A program made the position numbers and the translations under genes. Below, piece after piece: positions 17,541 through 26,671 of a stretch of DNA of 64,000 nucleotides (its first letter is position 1; every line of letters begins with the position of its first letter). The notes under the pieces were generated by a model. It was not told the origin of the DNA. It worked only from the letters and a program-made list of their open reading frames with translations, and made no database searches. Where the stretch lies: positions 248,001 to 312,000 of the forward strand of contig JAFKKF010000007.1 of assembly GCA_017305635.1 (NCBI GenBank). Reading direction: 5' to 3'. Source of the DNA: Hyphomicrobiales bacterium. Lineage in GTDB: Bacteria; Pseudomonadota; Alphaproteobacteria; Rhizobiales; Kaistiaceae.

Positions 17541-18596
17541 TCAGGAGCGGCGGCCGGAAATCTCGCCGAGGAGGCGCGCCATCTCGCGCTCGAGGTCGCT
17601 GACGCGGGCGCCGGCGGGGTTGCCGGGCTCCTCGGCGGCAGTCTCGGGCACGTGGCCTTCGGGTTCAGGCGATTCGATCGCCGCGGCTTCTTCCGCCGCT
17701 TCCGCGGCGGCGCCAGCGGCATAGTCGGGCTCTTCTTCCGGTGGCGAGAAGGCGGCGGGAAGATCGGCCTCCTCCGGTTCCGGCGCGTGGAGCGGCGGCG
17801 CCTCTTCCTCCGCGGCGAAGATCTGCTCGAGGGCGGCGGTCTCCTCGAACGACGGCGCGGGCGCCGGCTGCTCGGCGGCGACAGCCGCGGATGGCAGCGG
17901 GGCGAAGCGGCCGCGGCCGCGCGGCTCGGACATCGCGGCGGGCTCGCTCGCCTCGGCGACGGCCGGGGCGGATTCGCGGCGTGGCACCGGACGGGGCGCC
18001 GGCGGCGCCGGGGTGCGGCGCGGCGGGAAGGGGATCGGCTGGTCGGCGCCGAGGCGCCCATGACGCGGCGCGCCGACGGCAATCGCGGGCTCGGCCTCCG
18101 GCGGAGGCGCCGCCGGCTGCGACGGCGCGGGGACAGCCGCGACGGGCTCCGGACGCGGCGGCTCGACCCGGGCGGGGGCGTTGCGCGCCGCGGCGGGGAG
18201 CGGCGTGCGGGCCGGGGCGGGGCCGGAGGGCACGGGCGTGGCCGACGCGGCACCGGCGCCGCCCTGGGCCTGCTGCGGGGTGCGCGCGGCGGCGGTGCGG
18301 GTCCGCAGGATGGCGGGCTCGACGACGATGTCGGACGGGCCGCCGATCAGGAGGAGGTGCTCGACATTGTCGCGGCGCACGAGGACGAGGCGGCGGCGGT
18401 TGTCGACGGCCATGGCGTCGACGATGGCGAGACGGGGCAGGCGGCCGCGGCCGCCGGCGGTGAAGGCACCGCCGGAATAGCGGCGGACCAGCCAGACCAC
18501 CACGAGGATGAGCAGGAGGACGACGACCAGCGTGATGACGAACTGGGCGATGATCGCCCCGGTTTCGCCGAAGACAGGTTCCAGCATTTCACGCAT
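17541..18596 (-). CDS. FliO-like membrane protein with Pro/Ala-rich tail
   Basis: A 351-residue protein with one transmembrane helix at about 16-37, then a FliO-type domain (RRLVLVRRDNVEHLLLIGGPSD is the typical core, at about 65-95) and a long low-complexity C-terminus rich in Pro, Ala, Arg and Glu. FliO is a flagellar export chaperone, but no other flagellar gene is near; similar proteins sit beside cckA in other Hyphomicrobiales. The start is set by AGGAGG about 11 nt upstream of ATG 18596. A role outside flagella is possible. Confidence 0.78.
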   Translation of the reverse strand: MREMLEPVFGETGAIIAQFVITLVVVLLLILVVVWLVRRYSGGAFTAGGRGRLPRLAIVDAMAVDNRRRLVLVRRDNVEHLLLIGGPSDIVVEPAILRTRTAAARTPQQAQGGAGAASATPVPSGPAPARTPLPAAARNAPARVEPPRPEPVAAVPAPSQPAAPPPEAEPAIAVGAPRHGRLGADQPIPFPPRRTPAPPAPRPVPRRESAPAVAEASEPAAMSEPRGRGRFAPLPSAAVAAEQPAPAPSFEETAALEQIFAAEEEAPPLHAPEPEEADLPAAFSPPEEEPDYAAGAAAEAAEEAAAIESPEPEGHVPETAAEEPGNPAGARVSDLEREMARLLGEISGRRS

Positions 18597-18904
18597 GGGG
18601 TGGGTTCCCTCCTGCCTCTCATGCTGCCCCGCGCCGCATGTCGGCCGAATCGGCAGAATGCCTAACTTTTCGTGCGGGACGCCGCGATTGCAAGGGCGGA
18701 TGCGGCGGATTTTCCCGCGCGCTGCCATCGCGAAAAGCCCCCGCCGGACCTGCTCGCCGTAGAAAAGGGCGGGAAAAAGGCCGCCGAAAGGCGCCCGTGC
18801 GGCGTTGAAATCGCGCCGTTTCACGACCATCCTCGTCGGCACCGGTGCCGCGGCTGATTCGGGCGGACCAGACGGCTGCCGGGCGAGGGAGATTCCGGGA
18901 CGGC
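18597..18904. other. 308-bp divergent intergenic region (FliO-like / cckA)
   Basis: No gene is supported. It must hold the promoters of both divergent genes. The only weak candidate I see is TTGAAA at 18805-18810 for cckA, with a poor -10 match. No TTAA-type CtrA site is present. Confidence 0.5.
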
Positions 18905-21451
18905 ATGATCGATCGCGCGCACGAGGAAGTCCGCGCCGCGCCGGCGGTCGACAATTCGGGACGGCTGACCGGCGCCGGGCGCCTGGTGGTGCTGGCCTTC
19001 GGACTCGTCGGGGTCGCGATCGGCTTCGCCATCCTGCAGCGCGACCGGGCGGAGCCCTTCGTCCTCGGCCTGCTCGGCGTGCTGGCGGTGATCGGCGTGT
19101 TCACGCTGCTCGCCGGGGCCATCGGGCTGTTGCGCTTCGCCGGCCGCAGCCGGAGCGACCACCTCGCCCGCGCGGTGGTGGACGCGACCGATGCCGGCGT
19201 CGTGGTCACCGATCGCGACGGCCGCATCGTCTACGCCAACGGGGCCTATGCGGCGATGACCGGGGCCGCCTCGACGGGCGACGTGAAGAGCGTCGAGCGC
19301 TTCCTCTCGGGCGACGCCAGCGGCGCCGAGGCGATCTACCGGCTGGCGCGCGAGCTGCGCGAAGGGCGGCCGGCGGGCGAGGAGATCCGCCTCGCGTCGC
19401 CGCCTCCGGGCGAGCCGGCCGGCGGGGGCGGGCGCTGGTTCCGCGTGCGCGCGCATCCGGTGACGCTGGAGGAGGGCGGCAAGACGCTCACCGCCTGGTC
19501 GGTCACCGACATCAGCCGCGAGCGGTCGCAGCAGGAGGCGGTCTTCCAGGAGCTGCAGCACGCGATCGACTACCTCGACCATGCCCCCGCGGGCTTCTTC
19601 TCGGCCGAGCCGGACGGGCGCATCGTCTACATGAACGCGACGCTCGCGGAGTGGCTCGGCATCGACCTCGCGCGCTTCGTGGCGGGAGCGATGCGGCTCC
19701 GCGACATCGTGCGCGGCGATGCCGTGGCGCTGCTCGAAGGCCTGCCCGGGGAAGACCGGCGCGACCGCACGGAGACGATCGACCTCGACCTCGTCAAGCG
19801 CAACGGCCAGAGCCTGCCGGTGCGGCTTCTCCATCGCGTTCCGATCGCCGCCGACGGCGCGCCGGGGGCGACGCGCACGCTGGTGCTGAACCGCTCGCCC
19901 GGCGAGGAGGCCTCCGAGGCGCTGCGCGCGGCGGAAGTGCGCTTCACGCGCTTCTTCAACAATACCCCGATCGCCATCGCGGCGGTCGACCGGCAGGGGC
20001 GGATCGGGCGCACCAATGCACCCTTCCTCAAGCTCTTCGGATTCCCGCGCGGCGAGGGGCCGGGCGGTCGGGCGCGGCTCGTCGACCTCGTCGCCAAGCC
20101 CGAGCAGGAGATGCTGCAGGCGGCGCTGAACGCGGCCGCGGCAGGCAATGCCGAGATCGTGCCCATCGACGTCACGCTCGCCGAGAAGGAGGGGCGGAGC
20201 GTGCGCTTCTACGTCAACCCGGTGGAGAACGGGTCGGGCGACGAGGCGGCGATCGTCAACGCGCTCGACATCACCGAGCAGCGCGCGCTCGAGAACCAGG
20301 TCCGCCAGCAGCAGAAGATGGAATCGGTCGGCCAGCTTGCCGGCGGCGTGGCGCACGACTTCAACAACGTGCTGACCGCGATCATCGGCTTCTCCGACCT
20401 GCTGCTCGCCAACCACCGGCCGAGCGACCCGTCCTTCCAGGACATCATGAACATCAAGCAGAACGCCAACCGCGCGGCGGGGCTCGTGCGCCAGCTGCTG
20501 GCGTTCTCCCGCCGGCAGACGCTGCGCCCGCAGGTGCTGGCGCTCGGCGACGTGCTGTCGGACCTGTCGATCCTGCTGACCCGGCTGCTCGGCGAGAAGG
20601 TCAAGCTGCAGATGGTCCACGGGCGCGACCTGTGGCCGATCAAGGCCGACCTGAACCAGTTCGAGCAGGTGATCATCAACCTCGCGGTCAACGGCCGCGA
20701 TGCCATGCCGGGCGGTGGCACGATGACCGTCCGGACGCGGAACCTGACCGCTGCCGAGGTCGCCGCGTTCAACTACCATCCGCTGCCGCCGGCCGACTAC
20801 GTGCTGATCGAGGTCGAGGATAACGGCACCGGCATCCCGGCGGACGTGCAGGCACGCATCTTCGAGCCGTTCTTCTCGACCAAGGAAGTGGGCAAGGGCA
20901 CCGGCCTCGGGCTCTCGACCGTCTACGGCATCGTCAAGCAGACCGGCGCGCACATCTTCTTCGACAGCGAGATGGGCAAGGGCACGACCTTCCGCATCTT
21001 CGTGCCGCGCTACGTGCCGGCGGAGGGCGAGAAGCCGGTCGGCGGGTCGAGCGAGGCGAATGTCGAGATCGCCGACCTTACGGGCTCGGCGACGATCCTG
21101 CTGGTCGAGGACGAGGAGGCGGTGCGCGCCTTCGCGGCGCGGGCGTTGCTCTCGCGCGGCTACAAGGTCCACGAAGCGTCGAGCGGCGTCGAGGCGCTGG
21201 AGGTGATGCAGGAGGCCGGCGGCAAGGTCGACCTCGTCGTCTCCGACGTGGTGATGCCGGAGCTCGACGGGCCGTCGCTGCTCCGCGAGCTGCGCAAGAC
21301 GCGGCCGGAGCTGAAGATCATCTTCGTCTCGGGCTATGCCGAGGACGCCTTCAAGAAGAACCTGCCGGAAGGCGAGAAGTTCAACTTCCTGCCGAAGCCC
21401 TTCTCGCTGAAGCAGCTCGCGGTGGCGGTGAAGGAGACGCTGGGGAGGTAG
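18905..21451 (+). CDS. cckA: CckA hybrid sensor histidine kinase
   Basis: Cell-cycle kinase that controls CtrA phosphorylation through ChpT. The 848 residues contain two N-terminal transmembrane helices (about 25-45 and 52-75), tandem PAS domains to about residue 460, a HisKA domain with phospho-His484 in GGVAHDFNNVLTAIIGFSDL, an HATPase domain with N and G boxes (NLAVNGRDAM, DNGTGIP, GTGLGLSTV), and a C-terminal receiver with phospho-Asp781 in SDVVMPELDG. This is the standard CckA order and the H-box sequence is typical. The start MIDRAHEE is taken at 18905; an upstream frame begins at 18845. It is divergent from the FliO-like gene. Confidence 0.95.
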   Translation: MIDRAHEEVRAAPAVDNSGRLTGAGRLVVLAFGLVGVAIGFAILQRDRAEPFVLGLLGVLAVIGVFTLLAGAIGLLRFAGRSRSDHLARAVVDATDAGVVVTDRDGRIVYANGAYAAMTGAASTGDVKSVERFLSGDASGAEAIYRLARELREGRPAGEEIRLASPPPGEPAGGGGRWFRVRAHPVTLEEGGKTLTAWSVTDISRERSQQEAVFQELQHAIDYLDHAPAGFFSAEPDGRIVYMNATLAEWLGIDLARFVAGAMRLRDIVRGDAVALLEGLPGEDRRDRTETIDLDLVKRNGQSLPVRLLHRVPIAADGAPGATRTLVLNRSPGEEASEALRAAEVRFTRFFNNTPIAIAAVDRQGRIGRTNAPFLKLFGFPRGEGPGGRARLVDLVAKPEQEMLQAALNAAAAGNAEIVPIDVTLAEKEGRSVRFYVNPVENGSGDEAAIVNALDITEQRALENQVRQQQKMESVGQLAGGVAHDFNNVLTAIIGFSDLLLANHRPSDPSFQDIMNIKQNANRAAGLVRQLLAFSRRQTLRPQVLALGDVLSDLSILLTRLLGEKVKLQMVHGRDLWPIKADLNQFEQVIINLAVNGRDAMPGGGTMTVRTRNLTAAEVAAFNYHPLPPADYVLIEVEDNGTGIPADVQARIFEPFFSTKEVGKGTGLGLSTVYGIVKQTGAHIFFDSEMGKGTTFRIFVPRYVPAEGEKPVGGSSEANVEIADLTGSATILLVEDEEAVRAFAARALLSRGYKVHEASSGVEALEVMQEAGGKVDLVVSDVVMPELDGPSLLRELRKTRPELKIIFVSGYAEDAFKKNLPEGEKFNFLPKPFSLKQLAVAVKETLGR

Positions 21452-21491
21452 GATGCACCTCGCCCGGCTGGCGTCAGGACAGCCGGTCCGT

Positions 21492-21522
21492 CGACGGCCG
21501 GCACGAGCCCGGCCATGACGAT
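21492..21522 (+). repeat. 34-nt dispersed palindromic repeat, degenerate copy
   Basis: Reads GACGGCCGGCACGAGCCC followed by GGCCATGACGAT, a diverged copy of the REP-like element. It lies between the stops of cckA and the convergent PAN-domain gene. Confidence 0.7.
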
Positions 21523-21540
21523 GCCCGGATCAAGGCGCGG

Positions 21541-22002
21541 TCACCGGACGATGCCGCCGACCGTGAAGCCGGAGCAGGAGCAGGGGGACCCGCGCTTCGC
21601 GGTGATCGGTGCGCGGCATGGCGGGGGCGGCCCTTTGCTCAAGGCGCCATAGTCCATCTGGTTCTCGTAGCAGAGCAGCGTCGGCGGCTTGATCAGCACG
21701 TTCGGGTTCCTGCCGGAGACGCAGCAGCCATTCGCGACCGGAGCGGGGATGGCCGTCTTCAGCCAGCAGCGCGCTCTCGGCCCCTGCACGCCCGGTTTGA
21801 CGAAGGTCCATGCCTTGCAGCGCGAATCCCTCAGGCAGGCGTTCTGGCAATCGGCGGGATTGGTGCCGCCAAGATCGAAGCTCGCGTAGTCGCTGCCCGG
21901 CCGGTCGATGTTCGGCTGGTAGGTGTCGGCGGCGCCCGCAGGGAGGGGGGAAGCGACGAGAAGAAGCGCGGCCATGGCAGGCAGGATGTGTCGCAGGCTC
22001 AT
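21541..22002 (-). CDS. Secreted PAN-domain protein
   Basis: Exported protein of 153 residues: signal peptide to about residue 25 (AAD), then one PAN/Apple domain at about 30-100 with the cysteines of ADCQNACLRDSRCKAWTF and ARCWLK, and a short Cys/Pro-rich tail (CSCSGF). PAN domains bind proteins or sugars. The domain is very similar to the N-terminal part of the PAN-CAP protein encoded 1.5 kb away, so the two are duplicates. The gene is the last of three secreted-protein genes on the minus strand. Confidence 0.85.
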   Translation of the reverse strand: MSLRHILPAMAALLLVASPLPAGAADTYQPNIDRPGSDYASFDLGGTNPADCQNACLRDSRCKAWTFVKPGVQGPRARCWLKTAIPAPVANGCCVSGRNPNVLIKPPTLLCYENQMDYGALSKGPPPPCRAPITAKRGSPCSCSGFTVGGIVR

Positions 22003-22121
22003 GGGAATCGCTGCTCCGGAAGACTATGACGGCGAAACCCGTTGCATGGTCGAGATCCGAGAATCCTGACTAGCCGGCAAGGCACCATGGCGCATCCACC
22101 GGATGGTGGACGGGACGCAGG

Positions 22122-23411
22122 TCAGTTCGACTGCTGGTTCTTGTGGCCGAAGGTGATGATGAGGCCGGGAACGCCGAGGAAGCCGGGATTGGGAGGCGGA
22201 GCCTCCTTCGCGGCGGGCTTCTTCTTGACGACGACCACCTTCTTCACCGCCGGCTTCGGCGCGGCGGTGGCGGCCTTGGGGGACGGATCGCCGTCGAGCT
22301 TCACGAAGCTGCGGGCAACGTAGCGGTCGCCCTCGGCGAGCTCGCACCAGCCGTTCGGCGCGCATTTGACCGAGACCTTGTCGCCGCGCTGGAGCGTGGC
22401 GAGGATCCTGGTGCCCTTGCTCGACGGGCCGTTGCGGACGACCACCGTTCCGGTGACCGTGCCATCGACGAAGCCGTCGACCTTGGCGCCGGTCTCGCCG
22501 AGCGGAAGGGCGGCGGCGGTCGCGGCGGCGGCGCGCTTGCTGTCCCATGTGCCGCCGGCGACGGCACCGCCGTCGGCGAGGATGATCACGCCCTTCAGGC
22601 GCGTGCCGTCCTCGAGAAGCTCAAGGGTGCCGGTGCCGGTCAGGCGCGCGAGCTGCCAGACGAGCTGCAGCTTGCCGTCATCGTCGACATGGCCGGTGAA
22701 GGTGAGCGTATCCTTCTTGAAGGGCACGCTGCCGGTCGCCCTGGCGCCGTCGATCTTCATGGTGAGGCGGAGGGCATCGCCGCGTTCGGTCTTGATGTCC
22801 CAGTCGCCGGCGAAGTCCTTCGGCTCGCGCTTCGCGGCGGGGGCCGCCTCGGCGGCAGGTTGCGCGGCGGCCACCGGCTTCTCGTCGACGATCGCGCAGG
22901 CAAGCTTGCCGTTGTCGGCGACGAGGTCGCCGGGCGCGGCGCAGGTGGTCAGGTCGATGCTCGATTCGAGGAGCTTGCCGTTGCCGGCGAGGCAGGAGGC
23001 GGTGACGACCTTGCCCTGCACGCTTTCCCCGATGCAGCTCGCGGTCCAGGCGCCGCCGGCCGGCGCCTGGCGCGACCCGTTCTCGCAGACGAGCTTGCCG
23101 TCCCTCACCCCGACCAGGGCGGGCTGGGCGCAATCGGTGATGTCCACGGTGCTGGTCGCCGGCGGGGCATTGGCGGCGCTGCAGGTGGCGGTGAGCTCGA
23201 AGGCGTTCATCACCGGATTGCCGCAGGTCTTGGCCCAGCTGCCGCCGGGCAGCGCAGGGGTCTCCTCGGCCTTCGGCGAGGCCTTGGCGGCGGCGGGCTG
23301 GGGGGCGGCGGTCTTCTGCGTCGCCGGTTCGCCCTTGGTGAGCGCCGGCGCGGCAAGGGTCGATGCCAGCAGAAGGGCGGTGGCGAGGGAGAAGAGAGAA
23401 GCGCGTCGCAT
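22122..23411 (-). CDS. Secreted CVNH-domain protein with SH3-like domain
   Basis: Exported protein of 429 residues with signal peptide (RRASLFSLATALLLASTLA). Two cyanovirin-N-like (CVNH) units follow, each opening with the GGxWxxxC motif (GGSWAKTCGNP near 57, GGAWTASCIGE near 121) and closing with STVDITDC or SSIDLTTC. A middle beta-rich region of unknown family and a bacterial SH3-like domain at about 325-375 (VVRNGPSSKGTRILATLQ) come next, then a Lys/Pro-rich tail. CVNH and SH3b domains suggest glycan binding at the cell surface. The internal Met at 23411 fits the signal peptide better than the longer frame. Confidence 0.82.
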   Translation of the reverse strand: MRRASLFSLATALLLASTLAAPALTKGEPATQKTAAPQPAAAKASPKAEETPALPGGSWAKTCGNPVMNAFELTATCSAANAPPATSTVDITDCAQPALVGVRDGKLVCENGSRQAPAGGAWTASCIGESVQGKVVTASCLAGNGKLLESSIDLTTCAAPGDLVADNGKLACAIVDEKPVAAAQPAAEAAPAAKREPKDFAGDWDIKTERGDALRLTMKIDGARATGSVPFKKDTLTFTGHVDDDGKLQLVWQLARLTGTGTLELLEDGTRLKGVIILADGGAVAGGTWDSKRAAAATAAALPLGETGAKVDGFVDGTVTGTVVVRNGPSSKGTRILATLQRGDKVSVKCAPNGWCELAEGDRYVARSFVKLDGDPSPKAATAAPKPAVKKVVVVKKKPAAKEAPPPNPGFLGVPGLIITFGHKNQQSN

Positions 23412-23523
23412 CAAAGCCTCCCGGGATCGCCGCGCGATCGCCGTGTCAGCCCCCGGCGGCATCTGTCCACGGCGAGGCGCGCGAGGTCAAGCCTCCGGTT
23501 GCATGACCTCGCGCGAGCCACGG

Positions 23524-24399
23524 CTACTTGCAGGCGGCCGGCACGTTGGCGGCCATGACGCCCGGATTGTTGACGTTCCAGTTGCCGGGCGGCGTGTACT
23601 GGCAGACCCAGAGGCGCTGGCCGCCGCAGGTGGCGACGCCGCAGCCGACCTGGGTGGTGGCGCGCCAGACGAGCTGGGTGAAATGGCCGACGGCGTTGCT
23701 GTAGGCGGGGGAGGAGAAATTGTACTTGCTCACTTCCGCGTACCAGAGGTTCACGGCCGCCGCGGCGCCGAGGCCGCCGCCCCAGGCGAGATTCTCGCCA
23801 TAGCCGTTGAAGCCGGAATGGGCGAAGAGATTGCCGTTCATGGTGCACTTGTTCGCCCAGTTCTGCGCCTGGGTGGCGAGGGCGGCCGACCAGGCGAGCA
23901 GCCCGACGCAGTGCTTGGCCCGATAGGCATTGTGGGCGTTGAGGATCGCCTGCGCATCGGCGGAAAGGCCGGCAGCAGGGACCTTGGCCTTGCCGGTGGT
24001 CTTGATCGGCTTCTGGATCGGGTTCGGGTTGCGGCCGGAGAAGCAGCAGTTATTGGCGATCTCGCGCGGCTCGGCGCTCTTCAGCCAGCAGCGCGCCTTC
24101 GGGCCCTGCACGCCCGGCTTGACCCAGGTCCAGGCGCGGCAGCGCGCGTCGTTGGAGCAGGCGTTCTGGCAATCGACCGGCTGGCCGTTGATGTCGAAGC
24201 TGGTGTAGTCGCTGCCCGGCCGGTCGGTGTTGGGGCGGAAGTTCTCGTTGCTGCCGAGGCTCGGATAGGGGCAGCCGGGCGTGCCGTAGCGGGCGGGCGT
24301 GCATTCCGCAGCGGCGGCGGGCGGCGCGAAGGCGGCGCAGGCGAAGAACAAGACGGCGCAGAAGGCGGCAAGTGCCGCACATGCTTGTCGCAGGGTCAC
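23524..24399 (-). CDS. Secreted PAN-CAP (SCP/PR1-like) protein
   Basis: Exported protein of 291 residues. After the signal peptide comes a PAN domain at about 50-115 and then a CAP/SCP domain at about 145-290 with HNAYRAKH, the signature GHFTQLVWRAT and a conserved cysteine-rich end (GCGVATCGGQRLWVC). CAP proteins are secreted and found in eukaryotes and bacteria; activities vary. The GTG at 24399 is chosen because GGAGG lies 7 nt upstream; a longer frame to 24534 lacks this. It shares its PAN domain with the 21541-22002 gene. Confidence 0.85.
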   Translation of the reverse strand: MTLRQACAALAAFCAVLFFACAAFAPPAAAAECTPARYGTPGCPYPSLGSNENFRPNTDRPGSDYTSFDINGQPVDCQNACSNDARCRAWTWVKPGVQGPKARCWLKSAEPREIANNCCFSGRNPNPIQKPIKTTGKAKVPAAGLSADAQAILNAHNAYRAKHCVGLLAWSAALATQAQNWANKCTMNGNLFAHSGFNGYGENLAWGGGLGAAAAVNLWYAEVSKYNFSSPAYSNAVGHFTQLVWRATTQVGCGVATCGGQRLWVCQYTPPGNWNVNNPGVMAANVPAACK

Positions 24400-24533
24400 G
24401 GCATATCCTCCACGTGGGCCCGCCGGCGGCATGGCTTTCCCATTCTTGCCAGCCATAGGGGCGAAATCCATCCACCAAATGGTGGAGGTGGCGTCGCCAG
24501 CGGTCGTTGATCCGGCCGCGGAGGGCGGCGACA

Positions 24534-25796
24534 ATGCCGGCCATGGACATAGTCGCCGCCATCGAGCCGGCCGCGCGCCGGGTCGCGCTCGACCCGACCG
24601 ACCCGGCCTTCTACCAGGACCCGTATGCGGCCTATGAGACGATCCGGCGGGAAATGCCGGTCTTCTACTGGGAGCAGCTCGGGCTCTGGTGCCTGACCGG
24701 CTACGAGACGGTCAACGCGGTCTTCCGCGACAAGCGCTTCGGGCGCGAGATCCTGCACGTGGCGTCACGCGAGGAGGCCGGCATCGCCGAGCCGCCGGAG
24801 CATGTGCGCGACTTCCACCAAATCGACGACCTCACCATGCTGGCGCGCGAGCCGCCGGTGCATACGCGGCTGCGGACGCTGGTCAACCGGGCCTTCGTGT
24901 CGCGCCAGATCGAGAAGCTGCGGCCGCGGATCGAGGCGCTGGCGAACCAGCTCATCGACCGCTTCCCGGCAGCGGGGCCGGTCGACCTGATCGAGGCCTA
25001 TTGCACGCCGATCCCGGTGACCGTGATCGCCGAGCTTCTCGGCGTGCCGGTCGAGGAGGGTCCCCGGCTCGTCGACTGGTCGCACCGGATGGTCGCCATG
25101 TATACGCCGGGGCGGACGCGGGCGGTCGAGGATTCCGCCGTCGCTGCGACCCACGAATTCGTCGGTTTCCTCAAGGAATATGTCGCGGTGCGGCGGCGCG
25201 AGCCGAAGGACGACCTGATCAGCCACCTGATCGCGGCGGAGGCGGCAGGCGACCGCCTGTCCGAGGGCGAGCTGATCGCCGGGTGCATCCAGCTCCTCAA
25301 TGCCGGGCACGAGGCGACGGTGCATTCGATCGGCAATGCGGTGAAGGCGATCCTCGAATCGGGCCGCGATCCCGCCTGGCTCCTGCAGAGCGAGAAGACG
25401 GTGGAGGCGACGGTGGAGGAGGCGCTCCGCTTCGACCCGCCGCTGCATTTCTTCGACCGCTATGCGCTGACGGATGTGGAAGTCGAGGGGCTGAAGCTGA
25501 GGAAGGGGCAGAAGATCGGGCTGCTGCTCGGCGCCGCCAACCGCGACCCGGCGCGCTATGAGCAGGCCGGCCTGTTCGATCCGGCCCGCCGGTTCTTCCC
25601 GCATATATCCTTCGGCGCCGGTATCCACTTCTGCATCGGCGCGCCGCTGGCCCGCCTCGAAATGCAGGTGGCGCTGCCGGCGCTGTTCAAGCGCCTGCCG
25701 GGCCTTCACCTCGCCGCGAGCCCGCGCTATCGCAATACGTGGCATTTCCACGGACTGGAGGCGCTGCCGGTGGAATACGGACGGAGCAGGGCATGA
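24534..25796 (+). CDS. Cytochrome P450
   Basis: Soluble bacterial P450 of about 420 residues. The heme-binding loop FGAGIHFCIGAP puts the axial cysteine near residue 367; the I-helix reads LNAGHEATVH with the acid-alcohol pair, and the K-helix ExxR is in EEALR. No transmembrane helix or fused reductase is present, so it needs a ferredoxin; a ferredoxin and its reductase are encoded at 10.2-11.7 kb. GGAGG lies 9 nt before the chosen ATG; a second Met three codons on is an alternative. It overlaps the following methyltransferase gene (ATGA). Substrate unknown. Confidence 0.93.
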   Translation: MPAMDIVAAIEPAARRVALDPTDPAFYQDPYAAYETIRREMPVFYWEQLGLWCLTGYETVNAVFRDKRFGREILHVASREEAGIAEPPEHVRDFHQIDDLTMLAREPPVHTRLRTLVNRAFVSRQIEKLRPRIEALANQLIDRFPAAGPVDLIEAYCTPIPVTVIAELLGVPVEEGPRLVDWSHRMVAMYTPGRTRAVEDSAVAATHEFVGFLKEYVAVRRREPKDDLISHLIAAEAAGDRLSEGELIAGCIQLLNAGHEATVHSIGNAVKAILESGRDPAWLLQSEKTVEATVEEALRFDPPLHFFDRYALTDVEVEGLKLRKGQKIGLLLGAANRDPARYEQAGLFDPARRFFPHISFGAGIHFCIGAPLARLEMQVALPALFKRLPGLHLAASPRYRNTWHFHGLEALPVEYGRSRA

Positions 25797-26647
25797 TCGA
25801 GGGCGAACCGAGCCGGACGGCGCGGCGCGTGGCGGTGCTGCGGGCGGTGCACCAGATCCGCGAGACGCCGAAGGTACTCGACGATCCGCTGGCGGTGAAG
25901 ATCATCGGGCCGGATGCGGAGAAGAAGATCCGCGACAATCCGAAACGCTACGAGACCATGCTCGACCGGCCGCTCAGGGCGGCGCTGGTGTCGCGCGCGC
26001 GCTTCGCCGAGGAGGCGCTGGCAGCGGCGATCGGGCGGGGCATCGGCCAGATGGTGGTGCTCGGCGCCGGGCTCGACACCTTCGCCTATCGGAGCCCCCT
26101 GGCGCCGAAGGTCCGCGTCTTCGAGGTCGATTTCCCGGCGACCCAGGCCTGGAAGCGAAAGCGCCTCGCCGAGGCCGGCATCGCGCAGCCGCCGAACCTG
26201 ACCTTTGCGCCGATCGACTTCACCCGCGACACGCTGGAGGCGGGGCTCGAGCGCGCCGGCGTCGACCTCGGCCGGCCGGTCTTCTTCTCCTGGCTCGGCG
26301 TCACCTATTACCTCGAGCGCGACACGGTGCTCGCGACCTTCGAGCGGATCGGCCGGATGCCGGAGGGCAGCGAGGTCGTCTTCGACTATTCGGAATCGGT
26401 GCGCGGGCAGTCGCTGCCGATCCGCCTGGTCTTCCGGTTCCTGTCCTGGCGGGTGGCGCGCATGGGCGAGCCGTGGAAGAGCAATTTCAGCCCGGCCGAC
26501 ATCAGGACCGAGCTCGGCAAGCGCGGCTTCGGCGAGATCGAGGACCTCGACGCCGATGCGATCAACCAGCGCTGGTTCGCCGGCCGCGCGGACGGGCTGA
26601 AGATGCGCGGCCTCGTCCATTTCGTGCGGGCGAGGGTGGGACGCTGA
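25793..26647 (+). CDS. SAM-dependent methyltransferase, LCM/TIGR00027 family
   Basis: Cytoplasmic class I methyltransferase of 284 residues from the leucine-carboxyl-methyltransferase-like group that is common in actinobacteria and some proteobacteria. Motif I reads VVLGAGLDTFAYR, followed by VFEVDFPATQAWKRK. The ATG overlaps the P450 stop codon by four bases, so the two are translationally coupled and probably act on the same compound (hydroxylation then O- or carboxyl-methylation, inferred). No other biosynthetic gene is adjacent. Confidence 0.9.
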   Translation: MIEGEPSRTARRVAVLRAVHQIRETPKVLDDPLAVKIIGPDAEKKIRDNPKRYETMLDRPLRAALVSRARFAEEALAAAIGRGIGQMVVLGAGLDTFAYRSPLAPKVRVFEVDFPATQAWKRKRLAEAGIAQPPNLTFAPIDFTRDTLEAGLERAGVDLGRPVFFSWLGVTYYLERDTVLATFERIGRMPEGSEVVFDYSESVRGQSLPIRLVFRFLSWRVARMGEPWKSNFSPADIRTELGKRGFGEIEDLDADAINQRWFAGRADGLKMRGLVHFVRARVGR

Positions 26648-26671
26648 GGCGCATGGCGTCGGCGTCGCCGG

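Noticed and set aside
18821-21172. 783-codon frame antisense to cckA
   Set aside because: Shadow frame; cckA has every expected domain on the other strand.
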